Below, piece by piece: positions 21,300 to 30,606 of a DNA stretch of 64,000 nt. The stretch is taken from positions 50,406,001-50,470,000 of the forward strand of contig CM060731.1 of NCBI GenBank assembly GCA_030704615.1, read 5' to 3'. Under the pieces are notes generated by a model, which did not search any database, was not told the DNA's origin, and worked only from the letters and a program-made list of their open reading frames with translations. The stretch is from Takakia lepidozioides. Lineage: Eukaryota; Streptophyta; Takakiopsida; Takakiales; Takakiaceae. Numbering within the stretch: position 1 is the stretch's first letter; every line of letters starts with the position of its first letter. A program made the translations under genes and the position numbers.

Positions 21300-21960
21300 A
21301 CGCATCGAACCCCTGATGTGATGGGTGGATGAAGTCCCGCTGAGGAGGCCCATTGTTATGACTTGCATCCTGAACAACGGCCAGGCCAGTTCCAAGGTAA
21401 CAATGGTGGCCGAGGATGAGGCAATGTAGTCCAGAGAGATAGAGGAGGTAGAGGTCGTGGTGGAGATCGTAACCAAAACCAAGGAGCACATGGTCAGGGT
21501 CAAGGTCATGACCAAGGCATGGTGGATAGACTTGCCCAGCTAGAGCAATGTCTTGTTGCCATGGCCACTACTCATGTTGCGCCAACTTCAAGGCTCGAGG
21601 TTCAAGCCCCACCTGCACAACCTCCTATGCCTAGGGAAGACCAGATTGGTATGGGCTTCATGTGTGGAGCCGCACTTGCAGGGCCATTGCATGTATTGGA
21701 CTCTGCTGTTGCTGTCACTCGAGCAGCAACGTGTGCTCCTGAGCCAAGATGAACGGATTGATCCACAAAGGGGGGAAGCAAGTCGTCAAACAAGGCTTGC
21801 ACAGTCCTTTACATTGGCTGAGACAGTGCCAACTACGCCATCGATGGCACCCGCTCGTCCAAGTGTGTCAGAGGTAAAGCCACGAGTGTCATTTGGGGAG
21901 AGCAGGTGTGGCTCGGGAAATGCCAGTGGGTGGTGTTGCAAAGCAAGGTGCAGCTAGTAC
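21300..21960 (+). pseudogene. gypsy gag remnant
   Basis: A Gly/Arg/Gln-rich reading at about 21395-21520 (RDRGGRGRGGDRNQNQG) resembles the basic nucleic-acid-binding tail of Gag. MVDRLAQLEQCLVAMATTH follows from 21519. Frames then shift before the protease region. No capsid domain or zinc knuckle was identified with certainty. Confidence 0.45.
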
Positions 21961-22249
21961 ATTGTTGGGGGCGGCTACGGCTGTTTGTCAAGCTCCATTG
22001 TTTTCTGCAATGACCATTGCAATGCCGGGGATTCAGCCAGCTGCTGTGTTCAGACTAGCAGCTAGACTCTGTGAGAGTGGTGATGCATCGGCACTATCTG
22101 CGGAGATAGCAGATAAGGTACAATCTATGGATGCTTTGGATTTGAGGGTGAAGTCAGCCATAGTTGCGCCATGGCAAGTGGCAGCTGCAAGGTTGCAGGA
22201 GTTGCTAGCTAGACCAGCCATTGAGTGCAGCATGGTGACTCCTGGAGTA

Positions 22250-22760
22250 GTCCTGGTGGACAATCAGGATAAAGCATTTCAATTGGGTGGCCCAACCGGG
22301 AGGAAGTATAGGCCACTGCGGGTCTTGTTGGACTCGGGAGCACGACCATTGATGTTGGGGAGAGCAGCAATTGTAGGCTTGGGCCTTATAGAGGCGGATT
22401 TGGGGCCTTGTCCTTTCCAAATTCAAACATCTTTGGGTGGTTCAGGGAAGGCGCGAAGGATTACACGCCATGAGCTCTTCATTCAATTGCAACCGGATCA
22501 TCCTACGGACGGCTCAGTCATGAAAGCTAAAGCCATTGTTACGGACGCGAGGTCCTATGATGTGCTTGTTGGTGGGGCGGTGTTGTATCCCATGGGATTT
22601 ACTCTGGACTTTTGGGAGGAAACGGCATCATACAGGGCAGTCAGGAGATGGCCGACGTGCACTGCTCCCAGTGTGGTTTATTGGGAATGTAGCAGTGGAC
22701 CATATGAACATGATGCCCACATTGGCTGCATTCTCAGGGGTGGTGGCTTGGGGTGGTGAG
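22250..22760 (+). pseudogene. Retroviral-type aspartic protease domain of the gypsy element
   Basis: An open frame at 21893-22759 contains LRVLLDSGARPLMLGRAAI, the D-S-G active-site motif of a retropepsin. A second hydrophobic strand, DVLVGGAVLYPMGFTLDFW, fits the family's ILG-type motif. The stretch after it continues in another frame into the methyltransferase part (from about 22536). Confidence 0.7.
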
Positions 22761-23029
22761 CTCTTGGAGGGCAATAGCCATGCAGATGATAGGCCATCAT
22801 CTGATGAGGACAAGCAACTGGCATACAAGGCTGAGTTGCTTCCTCATGTGCCTGTGCATATTCCACTGTGGGGTATGGTTGGGAATTTGCAGCGAGTAGC
22901 AGGCGAGAGTGTGCACCAAACATGGCAGGAGGCGTTTCCATTGATGAGTGAGGGGAGTTCAGTGACATCACCTGGACCTCCTCAGTTAGCTCCTTTGGAC
23001 ACTGGTTTGCCCATTACTTGGCAACCAAC

Positions 23030-23995
23030 TGACTCAGGGATTTGTTTGCTAGACCTGTTTGGAGGCATGAGCACTGGGCTTGCAAGAGTGTTGCAAACTG
23101 GGATTAAAGTACAAAAATACTTGTATGTGGAGAAGGATGAGATAGCTCGGCGTATTTCTATACGCCACGTTGCTTTGCTCACACACCAGTATCCTGAGTT
23201 GCTGCATTTCTCAGCAATTCAAGGGTACCAAAAGGCCTTGCCAACAGACATTACTTCGCTGGGGGAGGATGATTTGGGCCGGCATGGTCCAATTGACTTG
23301 GTGATAGCTGGATGGCCTTGCCAATGACACTCTCCCGCAGGACATGGGAATGGCTTGCATGATGTAAGGTCGCATTTGTTTTGGGAGATGTTACGAGTGT
23401 TGCGTGACTTGCAGGTGAGGCAAGTGCAACCTCCAGCTTACATCCTGGAGAATATTCCTCTCATGGGGATTCTCGGGCCAGGGTTATGGCTAGTGTGCAT
23501 TAGGTGCGGTCTTGGATTGAACCAGTTGTATAATTGGATGCAGCTGCAGTGGGTTCACGGGCACATAGACCTAGGTTGTGGTGGACCAATCTTGCACCAT
23601 CACAGTTGCTCAAGAGAGCCTATGATTCCATTCAACGGCCACCCAACCTCACGGTTGAGGGCATTTTGGACCAAGGGAGGCAACCACAGAGGGTGCGACA
23701 TGATGACCGTCCACCTTTGGCGATGGTCAATCGATTGGGACAACCACGTGCGGCCTTGCCTACACTCATGAGTTTTCCATCGTCTCATGTTTTTCAAGAC
23801 AATGGTCCAGGGTTGATTTGGGACAATGTGCTACAGCAATTTGTGGAGCCTAGTGCGGATAAGCGAGAGCGGGCAATGGGGTTTGCCACAGGCACCAGCT
23901 GTGTCAGCTCTATCAGAGGCATCACGATGCCAAATGTTGGGTCAGGCAATGGATCTCAATTGCTTGACATGGGTCATCGGCTTGTGCATGGCTGA
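23030..23995 (+). pseudogene. Cytosine-C5 DNA methyltransferase domain inside the retrotransposon
   Basis: Motifs in canonical order: I, LLDLFGGMSTGL (23046-23081); IV, AGWPCQ with the catalytic Cys (23308-23325); VI, ILENIPLMG (about 23443-23470); VIII, AHRPRLWWTNL (about 23560-23594); IX-like, AALPTLMSFPSSHVF; X, ADKRERAMGFATGTS (about 23855-23900). This fits a complete DNMT3/DRM-like catalytic domain that methylates cytosine. Unlike plant DRM enzymes, the motifs are not circularly permuted. It is broken by a TGA right after PCQ (23326) and a frameshift between VI and VIII. Established: DNMTs captured by LTR retrotransposons have been reported in dinoflagellates and charophyte algae (from memory). 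Inference: this is a land-plant case. Confidence 0.85.
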
Positions 23996-23999
23996 GCAA

Positions 24000-24510
24000 C
24001 GGAGATTGCCAGCATTGGTGGCTACTTCTGCACTTCCATTGGATATTGTACCATCTCTGCCAACCGGGACGGTGGAGGCAGTGAGTAGGGGCGAGCACAG
24101 GATCATGGAGTGCAAACACCCATGGCAGATGTGGGATGAGATGCGGAAAGAGAGAGTCATTGGATCTCTCAAGGAGCAATATGAGGAGTGGGGAGAGCCA
24201 TACACGGAGGATCAGTTGGAGGCCAAGGTGGCCAAGGCTCTTGAAGAGGTTGAGGATGTTTCTTTTGCGGAGGACGTTCTCAAGGTGGCTATGGCAGAGC
24301 AAGTGGAGGCTACGCCACAGTCAGGGTGGGCGAACAAGGCCCAAGAGGTTGCTATCTAGTAATCAAAGGATGCGTCTCTTACCTCCAAGCCTGGTGTACC
24401 CAAGGTTGCAGTCACTAAGGACAATTGGGAACCAGATGTTGGACCTACAGTCACTGGAGGAGAGAGACGGAAGATCTGGCGATTTCTAAGGGCTTATGGA
24501 AATTGCTTTG
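24000..24510 (+). pseudogene. Linker between methyltransferase and reverse transcriptase
   Basis: An acidic, helical stretch (WDEMRKERVIGSLKEQYEEW, ALEEVEDVSFAEDVLKVAM) joins the methyltransferase to the reverse transcriptase. In gypsy elements the region before the RT often holds such a connector. No separate domain recognised. Confidence 0.4.
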
Positions 24511-24518
24511 CCTTCAGT

Positions 24519-25306
24519 TTGAAGGATTTGGGGAGTTTGAAGGGCCAGGAGATTTGTATTGATTTGGCAAGTGACACGCCAATTTTTCGAAGGCCCTACA
24601 GGTATAGTGACATGGAGAGGTCATTGATCCAGTCACGGACTATGCAGTTGTTCAAAGCTGGATTGATGGAGTTGTCAGGCGGGGAGTATGCCTCGGCAAC
24701 GGTGATGCCAGCTAAGAAAGATATCTATGGCAATTGGACAGAAAGAAGGATGTGTGGAGACTATCGTCCTGTGAACCGTCAGACTAAGTCCGATAAATAT
24801 GCCATGCCGACTCCAGAGGAAATCTTTGATGCCATTTGGGCATGCGAAGGTGTTTAGCACATTGGACTTACGATCGGGTTATCACTAGTTGCCAATCAAA
24901 GATATTGACAAGCAAAAAACGACATTTTGGGGGATTGACCAGCATGGGAAGGATTGTTTGTACCAATGGCGCTTCTTACCATTTGGGTTGAAGAATGCTC
25001 CTGCAGAGTTTCAGAGGGTCATGGATAGGATTATTGCAGGGCTAGACTTCGTCCGGTGCTACATTGATGACATCATCATCTTTAGTGCCACGGTTGAGGA
25101 GCATGAGAGACACCTTCAGGTGGTGTTTGAGCGCTGGAGGGCGCATAGATTGAAACTGCACCCTGGAAAGTGTAAGTTCTTCCACAATCAGATTGAGTAT
25201 CTGGGCCACATGATATACCCTGGAGGATTGGGTGTTCAACAGACAAAGATGGAGGCCATTGCATGCATTCCACGCCCCATAGATGTAAGCAGAGTTCGTG
25301 CTTTCA
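24519..25306 (+). pseudogene. Reverse transcriptase of the methyltransferase-bearing gypsy element
   Basis: Reads IDLASDTPIFRRPYRYSD, RRMCGDYRPVNRQTKSDKYA, then after a frameshift near 24850 STLDLRSGYH, a TAG where CAG is expected, LPIKDIDKQKTTFWGID, LYQWRFLPFGLKNAPAEFQR and the catalytic box YIDDII (25060-25077), then FFHNQIEYLGHMIY. It ends in RPIDVSRVRAF where the MULE-type element enters. These are standard Ty3/gypsy RT blocks. Confidence 0.9.
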
Positions 25307-25329
25307 TGCTTAGTTTGCAATGGAGACAC

Positions 25330-27645
25330 CTTTGGTACAGAGAAATTAACCCTGTCCGGCCGATGGGAATCTCCATCCGACCCTGGAGGAGTGTTCAATT
25401 TCCTTTTGCATGATCCAAATCTTTCCTCGCCTTCCAAATGGGGGAGCCTGGATTGCAAAGGGGAGCCTTCAGTGCACCTGTTCAGAGCTTTGGCCATCTT
25501 CGATGGGTCTCCGGACCTACTCGCAGCCCTTAGCATCAACAAAGTCGTATCAGGGCCCTTGCCTCCACCCCGTCCCATCAGAAAATTGCGGTACCTGGTT
25601 TGTTGTGTAAGTGCCCACACCATGTCATCAGCAGTGGCCACATATAAGTCACGTCCTGCTTTGGTAGACTGCTGCATCCAGGCGTTGTGAACAGTCTCCG
25701 CCACATTACAAGATGGCATGTTGGCCAAGTCCTCCAAGGACATGTCCTATAGGAGGCATTGCATGGAAATATGGGGAACGAAAGGAAATGGAAGAGGTTC
25801 TGCAAGTGACAAAACAACAACCCCAAATGAACAGGCACGATGCAAAGTGAAATTTGTGTTTCTGGGATTGAAGAGGCTTACCGTCGTCATGAAAGCTCCC
25901 CACTGTTTGTACCTGAAGTGCTAGAAAACCAACCAGTCCTCCAACTCCTTCAGGTGGATACCAGTAGCAGCACCAGAGGAGAACCACCAAGCCTGGATTG
26001 CTTGGTAAGTGCTCTCAGCTTCTCCCATTGAGGTGGCATTTTTGTACTTGAGGCAGAGCCTTCTGTGCTCCAACTGAAGGTTAGGGCGAATGCAGCGCTT
26101 TGTATGACGTGCCAGAGATTGACTCCAATGGAAGAGGCATGTGCGCTCCCTATTTTCCATTGGGACCTTAGGATCCCCCGAACCAAACACGCGCCGCACT
26201 GCGATGAGATTTGCCTGTGCATTATCAGCCATGAAGCCCGCAAAAATTTGTGTTCTGTATTCCATTGCGCTGCATGACGGCCAGGAGCGAATTCCACGTG
26301 AGCATCTGGGATTCAGTGTCCTCCGACTGCATATCACAAATTGCTATGGAGAGCACACGCTGGTACGCTGGATCGTACACATGGCACGCCATGGTTGTCC
26401 AACCCTTCACCCATTTGCAGTGATCCAACTTTAACCAACATTTTGCCAAATCTCCTCGAGTTGCATTTGGCGGACAATGCTCACACCACTGCCTTCGCCC
26501 ACTGTGGACATCTTGAACAAATACACCTTGGACGAGCCCTGGCCAGGGAAGATATTGTTTTGAAGGAATTCATAGCGACTCCTCCGTTTGAGGTCCATAA
26601 TGTTGTCCATGAATCCAGCAGTGCTTGTGCCCATTCTGAGAGAGCTCAACACGGAGAAATGGTCCATCACTGCATCAAACAAATCTGCATCCAGCATTGG
26701 TTGTGTCGCATCCCTTTCACCCAGTATGTGTTTTTCCAGGAATGCCTTGCTAGCTGCAAGCGCTATAGCAGAAGGTGTTGCACAAGGGGCATTGTGGAAC
26801 TCCTGCTTCAGCAAATTTCTAGCGATGTCCACGCTATCCCTGCAACTTCCTTTGGACACAGGATACTCGTGTGTACCCATATGAATGCAGGCACGAGTCA
26901 TTGTCTTGCATCGGTGTGCCACCTGGTACATACGAGCGTGGCACACAGAAACACAGGACGGGGAAAGTTTGCAAAACCCGCACACAAAAGTATTGGTCTT
27001 GGGAGGGGCAAGCCCTTGGGTGAAAGGATTCAAGGGCACACCTTCCCACTCACTTTCGTTTGGTTTAGCGCTGTTTCTCAGGCGAGGGCAAGAAATATTC
27101 ACGCACTTGCAATGCCCAACTCAAACCGACCTTCGAAATTTCAATCCAATGTCGTTGTGGATGTTCGACGTTTTTGTCCTGCACCAAGGGTGTCCGTCAT
27201 GTTTCTTGTCCATGCCCTGCAGAAGCCCAGCTAGTCCACTGGAAGACGTGGGAGGGTTGAGCTCAAACAAGATATCCCCATCAAACTCTGCTGGCACATA
27301 TTGAGCCCGCTGCACACGAAGGGACTCCCAATCAACAAAACGCAGCTCGCTCTTGCACCCAGGCACCCCTGCGAGGGCTTTCAATTTCGGAATGACACTC
27401 GTTATCTCCTGCAATTCGTCATCATCCAAGAATGGAGTCTGCCCTGGCGGAGGAATCTCATAAACATCCTCCGAGGACGAGTCTGAAAGAGTCACGAATG
27501 TAGTGGATGTGCTCACCTCTTGTTTCACATGAACTGTGCCTTTCTGCTGCACGACCAATGCTGCAGTGCCAGGGGTAACTACTGATTTTGCTGATTGTCT
27601 TCTCTCTTTTCCAAGGACCCGGTATGTAGCTTTGGATGAATTCAT
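25330..27645 (-). pseudogene. MULE-like transposase with N-terminal zinc-finger region
   Basis: Starts at 27645 (MNSSKATYRVLGKERRQSAK). An acidic region (SDSSSEDVYEIPPPGQ) and a Cys/His-rich segment follow (TFVCGFCKLSPSCVSVCHAR, TMTRACIHMGTHEY) that could bind zinc. Next is the transposase core: WLKLDHCKWVKGWTTMACHV, SIAICDMQSEDTESQMLTWN, then after a frame change FMADNAQANLIAVRRVFG and RTCLFHWSQSLARHT. The last two blocks fit the second acidic residue and the C-x(2)-H that mark MULE DDE transposases. A C-terminal part (DLANMPSCNVAETVHNAWM) reaches about 25330. Stops near 26430 and 25920 and a frameshift near 26260 show it is inactive. Confidence 0.7.
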
Positions 27646-27648
27646 TAA

Positions 27649-27857
27649 TGTATATGTGTTTTAAATGACACGTGTAGTGATGTAGTCATATATATAGAGT
27701 TATGAAACAATTTGCAGTAAAGGACTCATAAGTTTACGTGCCTTATCATCGATGGATAAACTTATCCAATTGATGAATACATTCGTGTATGTGCTTTCAA
27801 AATGACACGTGTAGGGATGTAGTCGTATAAATAGAGCTGTAAAACCATCTTCAGTCA
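27649..27857. repeat. 138-bp-spaced direct repeat upstream of the MULE transposase
   Basis: A ~70-base segment at 27649-27720 (AAATGACACGTGTAGTGATG, TAGTCATATATATAGAG) recurs at 27787-27857 (AAATGACACGTGTAGGGATG, TAGTCGTATAAATAGAG). Each copy has a CACGTG E-box-like palindrome and a TATA-like word. The repeats lie 5' of the minus-strand transposase start, so they may be duplicated promoter or subterminal transposase-binding sequence. Confidence 0.75.
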
Positions 27858-27901
27858 TGGAGTCACAAGATTCCATGAAACGTCGTCCACGTGTAGTCAA
27901 A

Positions 27902-28500
27902 CATGTCAAACTACTATCGTCGGTTTGTCAAGGGATTTAGCAGCATTGCGAAGGCTCTTACCAAGTTGACCAAGGTGGGTCAGGAGTGGCAGTGGGAGGA
28001 GGAGCAGGAGGAAGCCTTTGAGGAACTCAATGCTCGATTGACTTCTGTACCTATTTTGAGGCGGTCTATTCGGGGGCGGCTTTTCCAGCTACATACGGAT
28101 TGGAGTATGTTGGGGATTGGAGCAGTGCTCACACAGGTGGATGATGAGGGAAGAGAGTTCGTAGTGGCATATGCTAGCCGCTCGAACAATGATGTTGAGG
28201 CGAAGTATAGCTCATATGAAGGAGAGTGTTTAGCTGCAGTATGGGCAGTAGTACATTTTAGATGCTACCTCTATGACAATCTCTTCACCCTTGTCACGGA
28301 TCACCAACCATTGAAATGGTTGAGCGGAAGTTTGCACAGTGTGCACTTATGCTTCAAGAGTACGACTTTCAAGTGGTACATCGAGCCGGTATAGTCAACC
28401 GGGATGCGGATGGATTGAATCGTAATCCATGCACAAGTGAGCTTGATGATACAAGAGCTCGTTGGCATGGTGAGACGGACAAGGAGATGATGTTAGGATG
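27902..28500 (+). pseudogene. RT thumb and RNase H of the gypsy element (continued)
   Basis: Resumes with SNYYRRFVKGFSSIAKALTK, then EAFEELNARLTSVPILR and the RNase H core: FQLHTDWSMLGIGAVLTQVD, EFVVAYASRSNNDVEAKYSS, YEGECLAAVWAVVHFRCYLY and LVTDHQPLKWL. A frame change near 28330 moves to YDFQVVHRAGIVNRDADGLN, the usual end of RNase H. Confidence 0.9.
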
Positions 28501-28516
28501 ACACGCATCTGCCTTT

Positions 28517-29330
28517 TTGTGCATTCTAGCAATGGGAGCTCAAGCTGGTCCACCCAATGGGATTGGTCATGGAGATAGTGTGCATGACGATCCAGAGATC
28601 AGTGAAGAGTTTGGTGGTGCTAAGGATGTGCATGAAGATGCAGCAGTGTTGGCCTTTCTTCGTGCCGGAGAGACAACAGTTAGTGTGACTGCAAAGGAGA
28701 GAGATCGGATCCTACAACGAGCCAAGAGGTTCAAGTGGGAGGGGACTCAACTACTCCGTGTATGGGAGGATGGACGAGTGAGGATTGTGTCTCATCCAAC
28801 ACAACGAGCGCGATTGGTATGCTATGCCCATGAAGAGTTGGGACATTTTGGGGTGCGGCGCACTCAAAGTTTGCTGCAAGGGCAGTACTGGTGGCGGGGC
28901 ATGCACACGGATGTGCAGCAGTTAGTGGCAAGATGCATGATATGTGATAGAGTGCGGGCTTCTTTCAAACCCCCTACTCCACAATTGCATCATTTACCCA
29001 TTATGGGTTTGGGCTATTGTTGGAGCCTTGACTTTGCAGGCCCATTGCCACTAATGATTCGTCATAACAAGTATGTGCTGGTGATGGTCAAACATTTCTC
29101 TAAATGAATTGAACTGGTGGCTTTGCCTGAAAAGGCAAGTGATGGGGCTGCGTATGTATACTTAGATCGAGTGCTTAACCAATTTGGTGCTCCAGCCGAG
29201 TTACTCACGGACCAAGGGAGGGAGTTCTTGGGGGAGTTTCAAACTTTGTGTGAACAAGCCTTGATAGACCATCGCACTACTCCTCGGGATCATCACGGGG
29301 CTGATGGCTTGGCGAAGATCACAAAGACTC
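28517..29330 (+). pseudogene. Integrase of the gypsy element, C-terminally truncated
   Basis: Zinc-binding HHCC region: YAHEELGHFGVRRTQSLLQG then CMICDRV. Catalytic core: YCWSLDFAGPLPL with the first Asp, a stop (TGA at 29105), then LLTDQGREFLGEFQTLCEQ with the second Asp. It ends at DHRTTPRDHHGADGLAK, short of the final catalytic Glu, so the 3' part of the element is missing. Confidence 0.85.
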
Positions 29331-29334
29331 TATC

Positions 29335-30600
29335 CCTCCCCATTGGACATGATGAGGCATACACTCCATCCCCACCCTTCTAGCTCTCAACCGACAATAT
29401 TGTGTATACCATCTGATGGAAGATTTGCTAAACTCAGTGCTCCTTCATTGGGATTGTTGTAATGGTCGGTCACCTGCAGATCTCCCATGACCCCAAGGGA
29501 ATCATAGCCATGGAATCACTATCATTACCACCCAGGGTGGAGCCATAAGACAAAGCCTGTGCTTGATACATGCGTAAGGTCATCCTCTGACAGATATCGG
29601 GCTTGGGATTCTGCCTGGGACTGTCACTAGATAACTTAAGGCAGCTCTGACAGATCTTTCCTTTGAGAAAGATGCTTTCTATTGGCAGGCAACTATCTAG
29701 CAGCAATAGAACAGCAGAAACTGCGATTGCATTTCAGAATGAAATTCATTGAAACTGTTCATGACAAATTACACTTGATAGCATCTCTTGACATCTACAC
29801 AACTGTATGCCTTCCTGACAAGCAACTTACTGAAACAGGATCTCACAATACCGCCCGCTACCCAAAGCCCCAAAGCTCAAGGTGACAATATGGGTTCAAT
29901 CAAATTGAGGAAGTTCACTTCCACACCCCATATTTGTCCAAAGAATAAAACTAGCTTAATCTGCAAGCATTGTTCTGAATGGAGAGAAACTATGAAAGGT
30001 GGCAGTGTGATGCCGATCTTTCCCAGCCGTTGTGAAACTCATCAACAAGGATAAATTTCCACTGCAATGTGGAGACACTTCCCTGTAAAGCCCCTTTAGT
30101 GTCAATAACAGGAAAACCAAATAGATACTATAACTCTGGACGCCAGACTCTACAAGTGAACTACTTAGGAGAGTCAGGATGTTTTCCCTCCACTGCAAAC
30201 AATTGTCACCCTCGTGCTTTCAATTCCCAGCAAATTCACTTTCTGAGGCACAGGGTTTTAGATTCTGGGAAGTCCAAGATTCTGTCCAATATTATGATCT
30301 AGAACAATCCCTGGCCCCACCAGATGATGCAAATGAGAATTCATCTCTTCATCGACACAAGTAACAGGTGGAATGTAATACTAAGGAATCAGTCACAGAA
30401 AAAACTAAAATATTGAAAATAATGTGGAGATCTTTCTTCACAAATGATTTCCGCTATCACAGGCCTGTGAACCCCTCCAGATAATCCTACAATGCACCAG
30501 CAGCGATTAGACATACACAGCATCACTATCCAGAGTTCAACGCTGGTAGGACTACGTGAGGGCAGGACTTACGTCTTAAACAGCAAGCGGAACAATACTC
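29335..30600. other. No recognised gene; 3' flank of PRP19
   Basis: No conserved frames. The right part, next to the PRP19 stop at 30607, must contain the 3' UTR and polyadenylation region of that minus-strand gene. The left part is the flank of the truncated gypsy element. Confidence 0.4.
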
Positions 30601-30606
30601 TCATGC

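Larger units (their letters stand above)
25307..27901 (-). mobile_element. MULE-type DNA transposon nested in the gypsy reverse transcriptase
   Basis: The gypsy reading stops at 25306 (VSRVRAF) and resumes at 27902 (SNYYRRFVKGFSS), which are neighbouring residues in gypsy RTs, so the ~2.6 kb between is an insertion. CATG is present at both junctions and may be the target duplication, or a longer one may have decayed. No convincing terminal inverted repeats were seen. The insert's coding strand is minus, opposite to its host. Confidence 0.75.
21200..29330 (+). mobile_element. Ty3/gypsy retrotransposon carrying a C5-DNA methyltransferase, truncated and interrupted
   Basis: Plus-strand order: gag remnant, aspartic protease, cytosine-C5 methyltransferase, reverse transcriptase, [MULE-type insertion 25307-27901], RNase H, integrase. 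Protease-RT-RNaseH-integrase is the Ty3/gypsy order. The integrase stops after DHRTTPRDHHGADGLAK at about 29320, and no LTR pair was found, so both ends appear lost. Frameshifts and stops occur throughout; two of the stops (PCQ-TGA at 23326 and GYH-TAG near 24882) are what C-to-T changes in CGA and CAG codons would give. The element is a fossil. Confidence 0.85.

Noticed and set aside
25042-25300. Minus-strand continuation of the transposase past 25300
   Set aside because: This frame is the antisense of the gypsy RT; the insertion boundary is at about 25306.
20195-29470. LTR pair for the methyltransferase-bearing gypsy element
   Set aside because: No sequence before 21.3 kb recurs after 29.3 kb; the integrase is truncated, so the 3' LTR is gone.
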